Assembly: GCA_037447655.1 (NCBI GenBank)
Contig: JBBHKE010000986.1
Location: 329,353-381,922, forward strand
Origin: Zygnema cylindricum
Lineage: Eukaryota; Streptophyta; Zygnematophyceae; Zygnematales; Zygnemataceae
Direction of reading: 5' to 3'
Length of the DNA stretch: 52,570 bases
The position numbers and the translations under genes are program-made. A model generated the notes under the pieces. That model was not told where the DNA came from. It did no database searches and worked only from the letters and a program-made list of their open reading frames with translations. Positions 1 through 10,677 of the stretch are shown piece by piece; position 1 is the first letter of the stretch; each line of letters starts with the position of its first letter.

Positions 1-701
1 ATATATATTTGTTAGCGCAAACTCAAATTTGTGTTAGAAACATGGTTTAGGGCTATTTTTAACTATTTTTGTGAGCTTACAAAATCGAAAGTGTTTGTTA
101 ACACAATTGTTGTTAGCGCAAACACAAACATGTGTTACAAACATGGTTCGCAATTTATTTTACATTTTTTTGTGACCAATAACAATAAACGTTGTTTGTT
201 ACAAATATATTTGTTAGCAAAAAACTCAAATTTGTGTTAGAAACATGGTTTAGGGTTTTTTTATCTATTTTTGTGAGGGTTAACAATAGAAAGTGTTTGT
301 TACCAATATTGTTGTTAGCGCAAACACAAACTTGTGTTATAAACATTTCGGTGTTTATTTTACCTCTTTTTGTGAATGGAAACAATAAACGTTGTTTGTT
401 ACATATATCTTGTTAGCGCAAACTCAAATGTGTGTAATTAACATGGTTTAGGGTTTTTTTGAACTATTTTTGTGAGCGTTAACAATAGAAAGTATTTGTT
501 ACCACTATTGTTGTTAGGGAAAACACAGACTTGTGTTTTAAACATTGTTCGGAGTTTATTTTACCTCTCTTTGTGAATGCAAACAATAAACGTTGTTTTT
601 TACAAATATCTTTGTAAGCGCAAACTCAAACTTGATTAGAAACATGGTTTAGGGTCTTTTTTAGATATTTTTTTGATCGTAAGCAAGCTTTGTTTGTAAA
701 T
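1..701 (+). repeat. Higher-order satellite block, copy 1
   Basis: Base-for-base the same as 2204-2904 as far as I can read. The first difference is near position 701 (TATTTTT here, TAATTTT in the other copy), after which the copies diverge. The copy probably begins left of the window. The 2203-bp offset equals eleven 200-bp units, as expected from a recent unequal exchange or segmental amplification within the array. Confidence 0.9.
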
Positions 702-2203
702 ATTTTTGAAGTTAATGCAAACACAAATTTGTGTGGAAACAAAGTTTAGAGTTTTTTTAAACTCTTTTTGTGGGCGTAATAAAAAAAGTTTTTCGTCACA
801 AAAAACTATTGTTAGCGCACACAAAAAGTTGTGTTAGTAACACGATTTAGGTTTTTTTTTACTATTTTTGTGTGCGTTAATAATAAAAATGTTTTGTTAC
901 CGCTATTATTGTTATCGCAAACACAAACTTGTGTTATAAACATGGTTTCGCAGTTTATTTTACCTCTTTTTGTGACCAGGAACAATAAACATTGTTTGTT
1001 ACAAATATCTTTGTTTGCCGAAACTCAAATTTGTGTTAGAAATATGATTAAGGGTTTTTTTTAACTATTTTTGTGTGCATTACCAATATAAAGTGTTTGT
1101 TACCACTATTGTTGTAAGCGCAAACACAAATTTGTGTTATAAACATGGTTTCGAAGTTTATTTTACCTCTTTTTGCGACCGCTAACAATAAACAATGTTT
1201 GTTACAAATATCTTTGTTAGCACAAACTCAAATTTGTGCTAGAAACATGGTTAAGGGTTTTTTTTATCTATTTTTGTGAGCATTAACAATAGAACGTGTT
1301 TGTTGCCACTATTGTTGTTAGCGCAAACACAAACTTGTGTTTAAACATGGTTCGGAGTTTATTTTACCTCTTTTTGTGACCACAAACAATAAACGTTGTT
1401 TTTTACAAATATCTTTGTTAAAGCAAACTCAAACTTGATTAGAAACACGGTTTAGGGTCTTTTTTAAATATTTTTTTGATCATAAGCAAGCTTTGTTTGT
1501 AAATATTTTTGAAGTTAATGCAAACACAAATTTGTGTTGAAAACAAAGTTTAGGGGTTTTTTTACTGTTTTTGTGAGCGTAATAATAAAAGTTTTTCGTT
1601 ACAAAAAACTATTGTTAGCGCAAACAAAAAGTAGTGTTAGTAACATGATTTAGGTTTTTTTTTACTATTTTTGTGAGCATTAACAACAAAAATGTTTTGT
1701 TACCACTATTGTTGTTAGCACAAACAAAAACTTGTGTTATAAACATGGTTTGCAGTTTATTTTACCTCTTTTTGTGACCACGAACAATAAACATTGTTTG
1801 TTACAAATATCTTTGGTAGCGAAAACTTAAATTTGTGTTAGAAACATGGTATAGGGTTTTTTTTATCTATTTTTGTGAGCGTTAACAATAGAAAGTGTTT
1901 GTTACCACTATTGTTGTTAGCGCAAACACAAATTTGTGTTTAAACATGGTTTGGAGTTTATTTTACCTCTATTTGTTAATAAAAACAATAAACGTTGTTT
2001 TTTACAAATATCTTTGTTAGCGCAAACTCAAACTTGTGTTAGAAACATGGTTTAGGGTTTTTCTTAAATATTTTTTTGAGCATAAGCAAGCTTTGTTCGG
2101 AAATATTTTTGAAGTTAATGCAAACACAAATTTGTGTTGGAAACAAAGTTTAGGGGTTTTTTTAACCATTTTTGTGGCACGAACAGTAAAGGTTGTTTGT
2201 TAA

Positions 2204-2904
2204 ATATATATTTGTTAGCGCAAACTCAAATTTGTGTTAGAAACATGGTTTAGGGCTATTTTTAACTATTTTTGTGAGCTTACAAAATCGAAAGTGTTTG
2301 TTAACACAATTGTTGTTAGCGCAAACACAAACATGTGTTACAAACATGGTTCGCAATTTATTTTACATTTTTTTGTGACCAATAACAATAAACGTTGTTT
2401 GTTACAAATATATTTGTTAGCAAAAAACTCAAATTTGTGTTAGAAACATGGTTTAGGGTTTTTTTATCTATTTTTGTGAGGGTTAACAATAGAAAGTGTT
2501 TGTTACCAATATTGTTGTTAGCGCAAACACAAACTTGTGTTATAAACATTTCGGTGTTTATTTTACCTCTTTTTGTGAATGGAAACAATAAACGTTGTTT
2601 GTTACATATATCTTGTTAGCGCAAACTCAAATGTGTGTAATTAACATGGTTTAGGGTTTTTTTGAACTATTTTTGTGAGCGTTAACAATAGAAAGTATTT
2701 GTTACCACTATTGTTGTTAGGGAAAACACAGACTTGTGTTTTAAACATTGTTCGGAGTTTATTTTACCTCTCTTTGTGAATGCAAACAATAAACGTTGTT
2801 TTTTACAAATATCTTTGTAAGCGCAAACTCAAACTTGATTAGAAACATGGTTTAGGGTCTTTTTTAGATATTTTTTTGATCGTAAGCAAGCTTTGTTTGT
2901 AAAT
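2204..2904 (+). repeat. Higher-order satellite block, copy 2
   Basis: Second copy of the block at 1-701. It is bounded on the left by satellite that does not match position 0 and on the right by divergence after about 2904. The near-perfect identity contrasts with clear divergence between neighbouring 200-bp units. Confidence 0.9.
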
Positions 2905-3733
2905 AATTTTGAAGTTAATGCAAACACAAATTGGTGTGGAAACAAAGTTTAGAGTTTTTTTTACTATTTTTGTGAGCGTTAACAATAAAAATGTTTTGTT
3001 TCCGCTATTGTTGTTAGCTCAAACACAAACTTGTATTATAAACATGGTTTGCGTTTTATTTTACTTCTTTTTGTGACCATGAACAATAAACATTGTTTGT
3101 TACAAATATCTTTGTTTGCGAAAACTCAAATTTGTGTTAGAAACATGGTTTAGGGTTTTTTTTAACTATTTTTGTGAGCATTACCAATATAAAGTGTTTG
3201 TTACCACTATTATTGTAAGTGCAAAGACAAACTTGTGTTATAAACATGGTTTGAAGTTTATTTTACCTCTTTTTGCGACCGCTAACAATAAACATTGTTT
3301 GTTACAAATATCTTTGTTAGCGCAAACTCAAATTTGTGTTAGAAACATGGTTTAGGGTTTTTTTTATCTATTTTTGAGGGCGTTAACAATAGAAAGTGTT
3401 TGTTACCACTATTGTTGTTAGGGAAAACACAGACTTGTATTTTAAACATGGTTCGGAGTCTATTTTACATCTTTTTGTGAACAAGAACAAGAAACGTTGT
3501 TTGTTACTAATATCTTTGATAGCGCAAACTCAAACTTGTGTTAGAAACATGGTTTAGGAATTTTGTTTTAAATATTTTTTTGTGCGTAAGCATAATTTGT
3601 TTGTAAATATGTTTGAAGTTAATGCAAATACAAAGTTGTGTTGAAAACAAATGGGTTTTTTTTACTGTTTTTGTGAGAATATAATAAAAGTTTTTCGTTA
3701 CAAAAAACTGTTGTTAGCACAAACAAAAAGTTC

Positions 3734-4890
3734 TGAAACTGTCGACGTCGCTCTGTATGATGCCATCGTAGCTTTCCTACTTTTCAAACTTTAATACGTT
3801 AATATTTTAATCGTTGTAGAACACGAAAATGTGAAATTTTCCCCGCAAAATGGCATAAAAACTACAGTACAGTACAGTACAGGTAAGTACACCAGACAGG
3901 CTGTTGACATGTCGCGGATTACTCTGCGGTTCAGCATGTCGAAGGTTGCAAGAAGACGAACGCGAAGACATGTCTCCAGCTGGCATGATTTATAATATCT
4001 TTACGCAATTTTCTTCTCACAAGAAATTATCTTAAGAGAGTGTTTGAAAGGGAAAAGGAAACGACAAAAATGTAAGAAAAGCAGTGGGGTACCAAAGACT
4101 TAACGGCGTTCAGCTTTCGAATTACGAGGATTGACGAGACTGTTTGGCAGTTGGCATCGCGGATTGCTCTGGACAAAGAGCTAAACCATGGACTCAGAAG
4201 AGGAGAAGGATGTTGAGGGAGGATCTTGCAACCTCCTCAAATATTGGAAGCAGAGACTGATGTGGCACGGACAGAGTGCACGCAGACTTATGCTGCGACA
4301 ATGTCTGACAGTTACTGTAATTAGGGCGGATTGCCTGGAAACGAGTGGTTCAGCTTCTCTCTTTCGTACAGTTTTGCTCCTAAAGTCGATCGCACTATTT
4401 TTAGAATTCCTCTTTGACACAATTGAAACATAATTTAACGTTGTCAAATCAACTAACACATGGCCATACGCTCGCACGCACTGGCTGGATGAGTGCTAGA
4501 ACTTAAATGGTGTTGGTTAATATATTTATTTTGGTGGTTGTGAATGTGATAAACTGCTGAACAGTTACAAACAACGCTATTCGCGTGTGGTTGTGTCATA
4601 TGCTGATCATAAAACTGCATCTTTGTCCGCCGCTACGCTCCAAAACGGTCAAACCAACCGCCTCAACCGTCACCGCCGCGTTTTTTTGTCATTTTATGAA
4701 ATATGGCGTACGGATCCCAAAATTTAGGACATCCGTTTTCCCATTTTTCAAGTGTGAACCACGCAAATAAAGACGCGTTCGAAAACGACATGCTGAGAGT
4801 ACGGTTTCAGATTGTCTCTGGACATTATTGCTCGTACCGTACTAGGAAGCGGTGTACGTGTACAGTAAAGAGCATATCCAACGCCCTTCA
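3734..4890. other. Non-coding spacer, no gene seen
   Basis: Unique-looking sequence between the satellite and the first TIR element. A short ACAGT microsatellite (about four units) lies at 3863-3882. Overlapping open frames near 4181-4477 on both strands are under 100 codons and show no recognisable domain. I see no promoter or RNA gene. Confidence 0.6.
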
Positions 4891-4893
4891 TTA

Positions 4894-5692
4894 GGGTACT
4901 TTTGCATGTAACCGAAACTTAATCTTGTAACTTTGTTTTTTAGGGATGATTCTCCGTACAACTTTCAGGGCATTCGGATGTAAATGCAAATAACTTGTCA
5001 CTTAAAATAGTGACTTACATAGACTACGTGTACGAATCAATGTGACAGATGAAGTGTTACACAAAATGAGGCGAAACTTCCACTCGGCTTCAATTTGAGA
5101 CGTCTATCCACACGCTGTATAATTTTGTGACTTCGTCATATCCGTACGCCACATTGTCGACGTGTCGAAACCCTTACCTTTCGCTGTCGCATAGAAATGC
5201 GGTTTCGTTTTTCATTTTCCCACTTGCCGACAGGTGCCCAACCTTTTTCCTACGCTGTATGTGTGAAGACACGTGTGTTTGAGAGAGACGGCACCTATAC
5301 GGAAATCAGCGAACGGAAGACAGTACGCACATGCTGGAAACGTGCATGTGTGCTTTTTTCTTTGGTACTCCTCGCACAAATAAAATAAAAAACTTCCGAC
5401 ACGTGCAATAGCGTCTGCCTATTCGCTCACCATAGTTGACTTTATTTAAAATCACCTCGCGAGGCGATTTGATGTAAAGTTTGAACATGTGCTGAAAGGA
5501 CGCGAAAGTGGGTCAAAATGTGCTAGACGACAAATTGCATCGCGCTAGACGACAAACTACTGTAGGTATAAAGTTTCAAGGATCCGCAACTTGTACGGTA
5601 GTTATTTCTATTTTTTGGTACGGCTGCGGATTTTCTCTATTTTAGAATAACGACAGAAAATAACTGTAACTTTAGCACATGCGAAAGTACCC
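4894..5692 (-). mobile_element. PIF/Harbinger-like non-autonomous TIR element, copy 1
   Basis: A 799-bp element with terminal inverted repeats GGGTACTTTTGCATGT at the left and, read on the minus strand, GGGTACTTTCGCATGT at the right. It is flanked by the direct repeat TTA (4891-4893 and 5693-5695). A 3-bp TWA target duplication plus TIRs starting GGG are hallmarks of the PIF/Harbinger superfamily. No transposase frame is present, so it would depend on a helper. The ends are distinguishable (one continues AACC..AACTTAATC, the other GCTAAAGTTACAG), and by that criterion this copy is inverted relative to the copy at 7985-8938. It carries an imperfect central palindrome at 5438-5481. Confidence 0.85.
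5449..5470. repeat. Central palindrome of TIR element copy 1
   Basis: A 22-nt palindrome centred between 5459 and 5460, with CCTCGCGAGG at its heart and one mismatched pair. It corresponds in position to the longer palindrome of the other copy at 8212-8255. Outside the core the arms retain partial complementarity to about 5438-5481. Confidence 0.85.
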
Positions 5693-5695
5693 TTA

Positions 5696-6444
5696 GAGTC
5701 TTCCATGATAGGCCAACAGGCCAAAGTGGTACAGTTTAACTTCAAATGTTTTCTGTACGATGAAGATCCACGAGTGGGCATGCAATACCAGGAACTGTAA
5801 CTCGCGGTCAGGGCGACAAATTGCCTAACAAAAGTACACAATTAGATGACGTCACAGAACGTCCAGTGACAGCGTTGTTTGTCGTGACACGCGTTAAAAG
5901 CTAGGGCCCTCGGCTCCATCGGGCCACTTTCTGGTCCAGAGTCGGGCTGTACGGCGAAATTAGATGAGCCGCAGCAATAGACCCTCCGATTTTGTCCTTT
6001 GCGTGAGATTTACTGGAAAGAATAAAAAGTCAAGTTTCACAAAAACTGCCCGTGAAAATTTCGTGAAACGATTCTCGCATTTTATTCGTCCAGTTCCAGA
6101 ATTGGTCCAAGAAAACTTTTGAAACGCGTAGCGCAGCAGTAAGAGGAAAGCGTTCTCGAATGTTTTTGTACCTGCCGTATTTTTTCTCCGGGAGCCCTGA
6201 TTGGAGCCGAGCGCTTAAAGGAAAGGTCGTCGAAATTCTTGAAAGGCCGAAGGGACATCGGAGCTACTATGTGGGATAAGATAATTTACAAGCGGATCCT
6301 CAAATAAATTTAGAAGACCATGTGCGGTGAGAAAACTCCGGAAATCGCGCAAAAGTACAACAAGACACGCACAATAGGAAGATGTCTGACAAAAAACAGA
6401 AAATCATGTTGAACCGGGCGAAGGGTGAAAAGTCTGCACTACAA
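5696..6444. other. Non-coding spacer, no gene seen
   Basis: No reading frame with recognisable content, no tandem repeat and no clear structural element. It is moderately rich in GTAC-containing words, like much of the 4-10 kb region. Confidence 0.5.
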
Positions 6445-7040
6445 GTAGTGTCGACAGATTTTAGGTTTGGACTTCCAAATGAAAATTATGTATTTCACTG
6501 GGAAATGCAAAACTGAAAATCTTTTTTTTACGGAGTACCTCGAGAAAATGAATTCGTACCCTGGCAGCGATCGAAAAGAGCGTCACGACAAAGCTGTGAC
6601 TCTCCGACTGCCGATAGCCTGCCGATCGCCAACAAGATCGTAGTCGTCGTACGGACGATTGCGTTGTCCATTTCTGCGCTGAAACAAGATATGGATGTGC
6701 CGCCCGACCCGTTGTGCCTTCCCGTGTCGTTTTGTGCCTGCGTAAAGCTACATGACATCAGGTTAACGTTAATGTCACTACCGTACCGTATTGTACCGTA
6801 TTCAGTGCGGTTTCCTTAGACACACACAGTAACTAGCGCTGATTACTGTTGCCAACAAGATAGGCCGAGGCAGAAAAGAGAGACAGGATAAGCCTCTGGC
6901 AAAATGGGTGTTCCGGCCAGAATTCGATTCGAGCCCCACAAAGGTTACGCAGTAGCCTATATAATAATTCGTCCGTAGCCAATTGTATTGATTTATAAAC
7001 ACAGTCATCTCCGAAGCATTCGTTTAACGGCTACAGTCCA
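6445..7040 (+). repeat. Direct duplication, copy 1 (empty site of a TIR element)
   Basis: About 600 bp that recur at 7525-9135. Both start at GTAGTGTCGACAGATTTTAG and end near GGCTACAGTC.AACTGG. The copies differ at roughly one base in ten by eye. At 6888-6900 this copy reads GGATAAGCCTCTG without interruption, whereas the other copy has the 954-bp TIR element inserted after GGATAA. This is therefore a paralogous empty site. Coding function is not apparent. Confidence 0.9.
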
Positions 7041-7524
7041 ACTGGGGTACATGGAGAGGACTAAATATAAGGCGCGCGAAATATTCGGCGCTCCGCATAA
7101 TCCAACGGACGTCAAATGAGGGAATTTATGATCGGACGGCCAGCGTGAGAGNNNNNNNNNNTGCACTAAAATTAAAAAGGAACTGCAATTAACTTCAAGG
7201 CATGTTTAATCGCATGTCTTGCTTTCATGTAATTATACATTTATCACACCACATGCCAGCTACAGTCTGGCATGTATTTACATGGAAAAAGATTTAATTC
7301 ATTTTTTGTAAAATTTTCAACTAAAAAGGTACATTTATGTACGGTCTGACATCGACCGTACACCACACTATTTACATATTAATGTACTTTCGTTCTGTAC
7401 GCTAATTTGTACGGAACTTCAATTAACGTCAAGGAAAAATTAAAATCACGTATACTATTTTTGGAAAAAAATCAAAATTTTAAGAACCCAAATTAGTGAC
7501 CGTGACACTAATAACGATGCGCGG
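7041..7524. other. Spacer with assembly gap
   Basis: Unique spacer between the two duplicated copies. Positions 7153-7162 are N, an assembly gap of nominal length. Downstream, the 22-base stretch at 7179-7200 and that at 7411-7432 are near-identical (GGAACT.CAATTAAC.TCAAGG). No gene seen. Confidence 0.7.
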
Positions 7525-7984
7525 TGTAGTGTCGACAGATTTTAGGTTTGGACTTCCAAATGAAAATTTTGTATTTCACTGGGAAATGCAAAACTGAAAA
7601 CCTTTTTTTTTACGGCCTACCTCGAGAAAATCAATTCGTACCCTGGCAATTTTCGAAAAGAGCGTAACGACAAAGCTGTGACTCACTGACTGCCGATAGC
7701 CTGCCGATCAACAACAAGATCGTAGTCGTTGTACGGACGATTGCGTTGTCCATTTCTGCGCTGAAATAAGATATGGATGTGCCGCCCGACCCGTTGTGCC
7801 TTCCCGTGTCGTTTTGTACCTGTGCAAAGCTACATGGACATCAGGTTAGCGTTAATATCACTACCGTATTGTATTGTACCGTATTTCAGTGCGGTTTCCT
7901 TAGACAATAGGCACACACAGTAACTAGCGCTGATTACTGTTGCCAACAAGATAGGCCGAGGCAGAAAAGAGAAAGACAGGATAA

Positions 7985-8938
7985 GGGTACTTTCGCATGT
8001 GCTAAAGTTACAGTTATTTTCTGTCGTTTTCTTCCATAACTTAGAAAAAAAATGAGAAAATCCGCAGCCGTACCAAAAAAAAATGAAATTGACACCGTAC
8101 AAGCTGCGTTATCTTACAACTTTAAATGTACTGCAATTTGTAGTCTAGCGTGAAGCAGTTTGTCATGTAGCGCATTTCGACCCAATGTCGCGTCCATCTA
8201 GCTCATCTTCAAACTTTATATAAAATCACCTCGCGAGGTGATTTTAAATAAAGTTCCACGAGGTAAACGAATAGGCAGATGCTGTCGCACGTGCCGAAAG
8301 TTTTTTACAATTTTTTAGCGTGAAGTACCAAAAAACTAACCCACCGCACGTTTCCAGACTGTGCGTGACTTTTTTCCGTGCGCTTTTTTCCGTACAGGGG
8401 CCGTGGAGGGGGTTTCGACCAACGGAGGCCATTTCGCAAAAGCGAAGTTCGTGAAAGCGCCTCTCTCTCTCCTTCTCCCACTAACGCGTCTATCTCACAA
8501 TTCTTGCAATGAAAAAAGGCAAAAAAGGTATCAAATGAAAGATCTATAAAAAATATTTTTTTTGGCTGTCTTTTAGCTTATTTTGGTGGCAAGTAGAGTG
8601 AGAACGGACGAAAAACAAAATCGGGAAACCATGGCGGAGTAATTCGGAATTTGTGACGTCGACGCTATCATAAGTACGCGTGACGTCAAAATGTCACGAA
8701 CCCTAAACATCTACAATGTCACAAGTAGCTAGACGTCTACAACCGTCTCTGTTTTGTAAACGTTATCAATTGTCGCGAGTTTTGTACGCGTCTACAATCG
8801 TCACAAATTACACCCACGTCTACATCCGTCACAATCTAAAGTTACGATTTCATTTCTTTACACACGAAGGCTCTGAAAGCTGTACGGCCTAAAAAACAAA
8901 GTAACAAGATTAAGTTCCAGTTACATGCGAAAGTACCC
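7985..8938 (+). mobile_element. PIF/Harbinger-like non-autonomous TIR element, copy 2
   Basis: A 954-bp element bounded by GGGTACTTTCGCATGT and its inverted complement, with target duplication TAA at 7982-7984 and 8939-8941. The uninterrupted paralogous site at 6888-6900 confirms both ends. No transposase is encoded. Internal landmarks are a long palindrome (8212-8255), a purine-rich stretch around 8513-8580, and several degenerate ACGTCTACAA/CGTCACA words between 8700 and 8830, reminiscent of subterminal transposase-binding repeats (inference). Superfamily assignment rests on TSD and termini only. Confidence 0.88.
8212..8255. repeat. Near-perfect 44-nt palindrome in TIR element copy 2
   Basis: Centred between 8233 and 8234. 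The inner 26 nt (8221-8246) are a perfect palindrome around TCGCGA, and the arms continue to 8212 and 8255 with one mismatched pair. It could extrude as a cruciform or fold as a hairpin in RNA. A decayed version lies in the other copy. Confidence 0.92.
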
Positions 8939-9135
8939 TAAGCCTCTGGCAAAAGGGGTGTTCCGGCCAGAATTCGGTCCAAGCCCTCGCAAAGTTACGC
9001 AGTAGCCTGTACTATATTCATCCGTACCCAAATGAGGTTAGAACTTAGAAGTAGCCGATGCGCACATAAGGTGTTACATTTTAATAAACACAGTCATAAC
9101 CGAAGCATTCAATTAACGGCTACAGTCAAACTGGC

Positions 9136-9654
9136 GCAGCTGGGCGAAAAAATTAAACAAACAAAAAAAAAAACGACATTTGAACTACGGCAGCCCTCGA
9201 ATCTGACCTTTGTGCACACATTGTGCACACATGCGGCCGACTATAGTACCAGACTTCAAGCCGACCAAATTGGCCGTCAACTGCCCGCTTTTGCCAACCG
9301 TCATCGACCGCCTTCCGTCTCTCTCGTGCAAGTTGTGCATTTGAACCATAGTTCAAAAGTAGGCGTTTTTATGGTAGGCCTTTGGTAAACGCCTTTATCG
9401 TAAGTTGTGTTATGGGCTTTCCATGTGATCTTCTTAGATCGCTACTTTGATCAACGACCGTCCGATCGTCCGAATCTGACGGTGTAAATAAAAATGTTTG
9501 GTCCGAATGTTTTAAGTGGTCCAATTTTTTGTCCGAATGTTTTAATTGGTCCGAATACGTCCGAATACAATATGGGTCTTAAGGTCATATTGTATGTTTT
9601 GCATACAATAGGCATATTGTATAGGCCTACTTTCACCTACTTTTGAATATCTTT
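9136..9654. other. Non-coding spacer with short GGTCCGAAT repeats
   Basis: An open frame of 118 codons (9032-9388, +) has no recognisable domain and overlaps the duplicated repeat, so I do not call it a gene. At 9495-9565 the word GTCCGAATGTTTTAA occurs twice, with further GGTCCGAA(T) words around it, as a loose short repeat. Confidence 0.5.
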
Positions 9655-9885
9655 CAAACGCAAAGTCCTTTCAGCGAAGTAAAAGATGCGTCAGATGGAT
9701 ATCCTCCGACAAAGATTTTTTCGTCTCTTTTTTAACATTTGAATACATTCTGTACGAAGGCACGTGGCCTTTTCTAAATGGTCAGTTTTAATGGCTCGTA
9801 CGCCGTGGATTGTATCTTTTTGTATCCAAGTGTACCAATCGACACGTCCAGTGTGTGGCAAGTCTCCTCCTGAGGACAGTTGAGG
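9655..9885 (+). repeat. Dispersed diverged repeat, copy 1
   Basis: Shares an ordered series of words with 10430-10650: ATATCCTC..AAAGATTTTTT, TACGAA.GCAC.TGGCC, then GTGTACCAAT.GACACG.C.AGTGTGTGG.AAGTCT. The match is diverged but collinear. A shorter match lies at 17405-17535. No coding capacity is evident. Confidence 0.7.
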
Positions 9886-10429
9886 AGACTGTCCAGACAC
9901 TAGACAAAAGGAGCGTTTGCTTCGAAAATTCAAAATCAGACAGTCAATATTTTCGCCCAAAATTTAGGAGATTTTTTACGAATCTGCAGTAAACATGTTT
10001 TATATAAAAAAAACACGGTACAACGTAGTACGGAAAGGTACGCTTTCCACTAAAAAACCTCACTTTTTGCTTGATGGTGCACCACCTTTAGGGTCGTCAT
10101 CCATCAAGCGTTTCCAGTAATCGTACGGACACGTTTACTAGCATTAACATTTGTATCACTTCTCCATCAGGTTGTGCCAACGAGGCACCAGTTGCTTACA
10201 TGTTGGATTCCTTTTGGAACCACGTAGGATCCGGTTCAGTTGGCCGAGAATGTTAAAAGATATGAAAAGCACAAAATTTGAACATCGTATGTACGGACGA
10301 AAACATATTAAAATATTTAGCAGCGCTACGCGGATGTAAAATTTGTACGTTCTCTTCATTTCGTTGTACCAACCATTTCGAGATCCTTTTCAAAATGAAA
10401 ATTTGTACTTAATCATATGCCATTATATT
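9886..10429. other. Non-coding spacer, no gene seen
   Basis: Sequence between the two diverged dispersed-repeat copies. Overlapping frames of about 60 codons on both strands (10151-10359) have no recognisable content. No RNA gene or structural element seen. Confidence 0.45.
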
Positions 10430-10650
10430 TTAAACGCAATTAGTTTCCACGAAGGAAATGGCTCGTCATAGAGATATCCTCTGCTAAAGATTTTTTGGTC
10501 GCTTTCAAATCCCCCTATACGAAAGCACATGGCCATTGCCAATTGTGAGGTCGTCATCGCTCGTCGTCGTTGATGGTACCTTTTCGTTTACTGTGTACCA
10601 ATAGACACGCCTAGTGTGTGGGAAGTCTACTTTGTAGGAATTAATGGTTA
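10430..10650 (+). repeat. Dispersed diverged repeat, copy 2
   Basis: Diverged direct repeat of 9655-9885, lying just upstream of the Copia-1 LTR. The spacing between copies is about 770 bp. Confidence 0.7.
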
Positions 10651-10677
10651 TTTGTAGTATTTTCTAGGTGTAAAATT

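Larger units (their letters stand above)
1..3733. repeat. AT-rich satellite array (~100-bp half-unit, ~200-bp unit)
   Basis: Tandem repeat that enters from the left edge and stops abruptly near 3733. Two related ~100-bp half-units alternate. One carries GGTTTAGGGTTTTTT followed by ACTATTTTTGTGAGCGTTAACA; the other carries TTTATTTTACCTC followed by AACAATAAACGTTGTTTG. Together they form a ~200-bp unit, about 18 copies. A variant half-unit with AAGCAAGCTTTG recurs at 681, 1484, 2084, 2884 and, degenerate, at 3598. Those spacings (803, 600, 800 and 714) show a higher-order pattern of three to four units. Short open frames inside are repeat artefacts. No coding content. Probably centromeric, pericentromeric or knob-like heterochromatin (inference). 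Confidence 0.95.
7525..9135 (+). repeat. Direct duplication, copy 2 (filled site)
   Basis: Second copy of the 6445-7040 sequence, enlarged by the TIR element at 7985-8938. Sequence before 7982 matches 6445-6893 and sequence after 8941 matches 6894-7040. It has extra bases near 9028-9080. The copy provides direct evidence for the exact insertion point and for the TAA target duplication. Confidence 0.9.

Noticed and set aside
31-1064. Open frames of 60-80 codons in the satellite
   Set aside because: They repeat with the array, occur on both strands and have low-complexity Leu/Asn/Phe composition. Identical ones recur 2203 bp later because the DNA is repeated.
1-3733. CRISPR array or interstitial telomere
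   Set aside because: The units are tandem without unique spacers, and TTTAGGG occurs once per ~200 bp, not in tandem. It is a satellite.
4181-4477. 98-codon minus-strand and 81-codon plus-strand frames as genes
   Set aside because: They overlap each other on opposite strands, with no recognisable motif and no supporting context.
7163-7524. LTR or TIR element after the N gap
   Set aside because: A short direct repeat (7179 and 7411) is visible but there are no termini or target duplication, and the left side is hidden by the gap.
9032-9388. 118-codon plus-strand frame as a host gene
   Set aside because: It starts in the duplicated non-coding repeat, has an overlapping minus-strand frame of similar quality and shows no domain.
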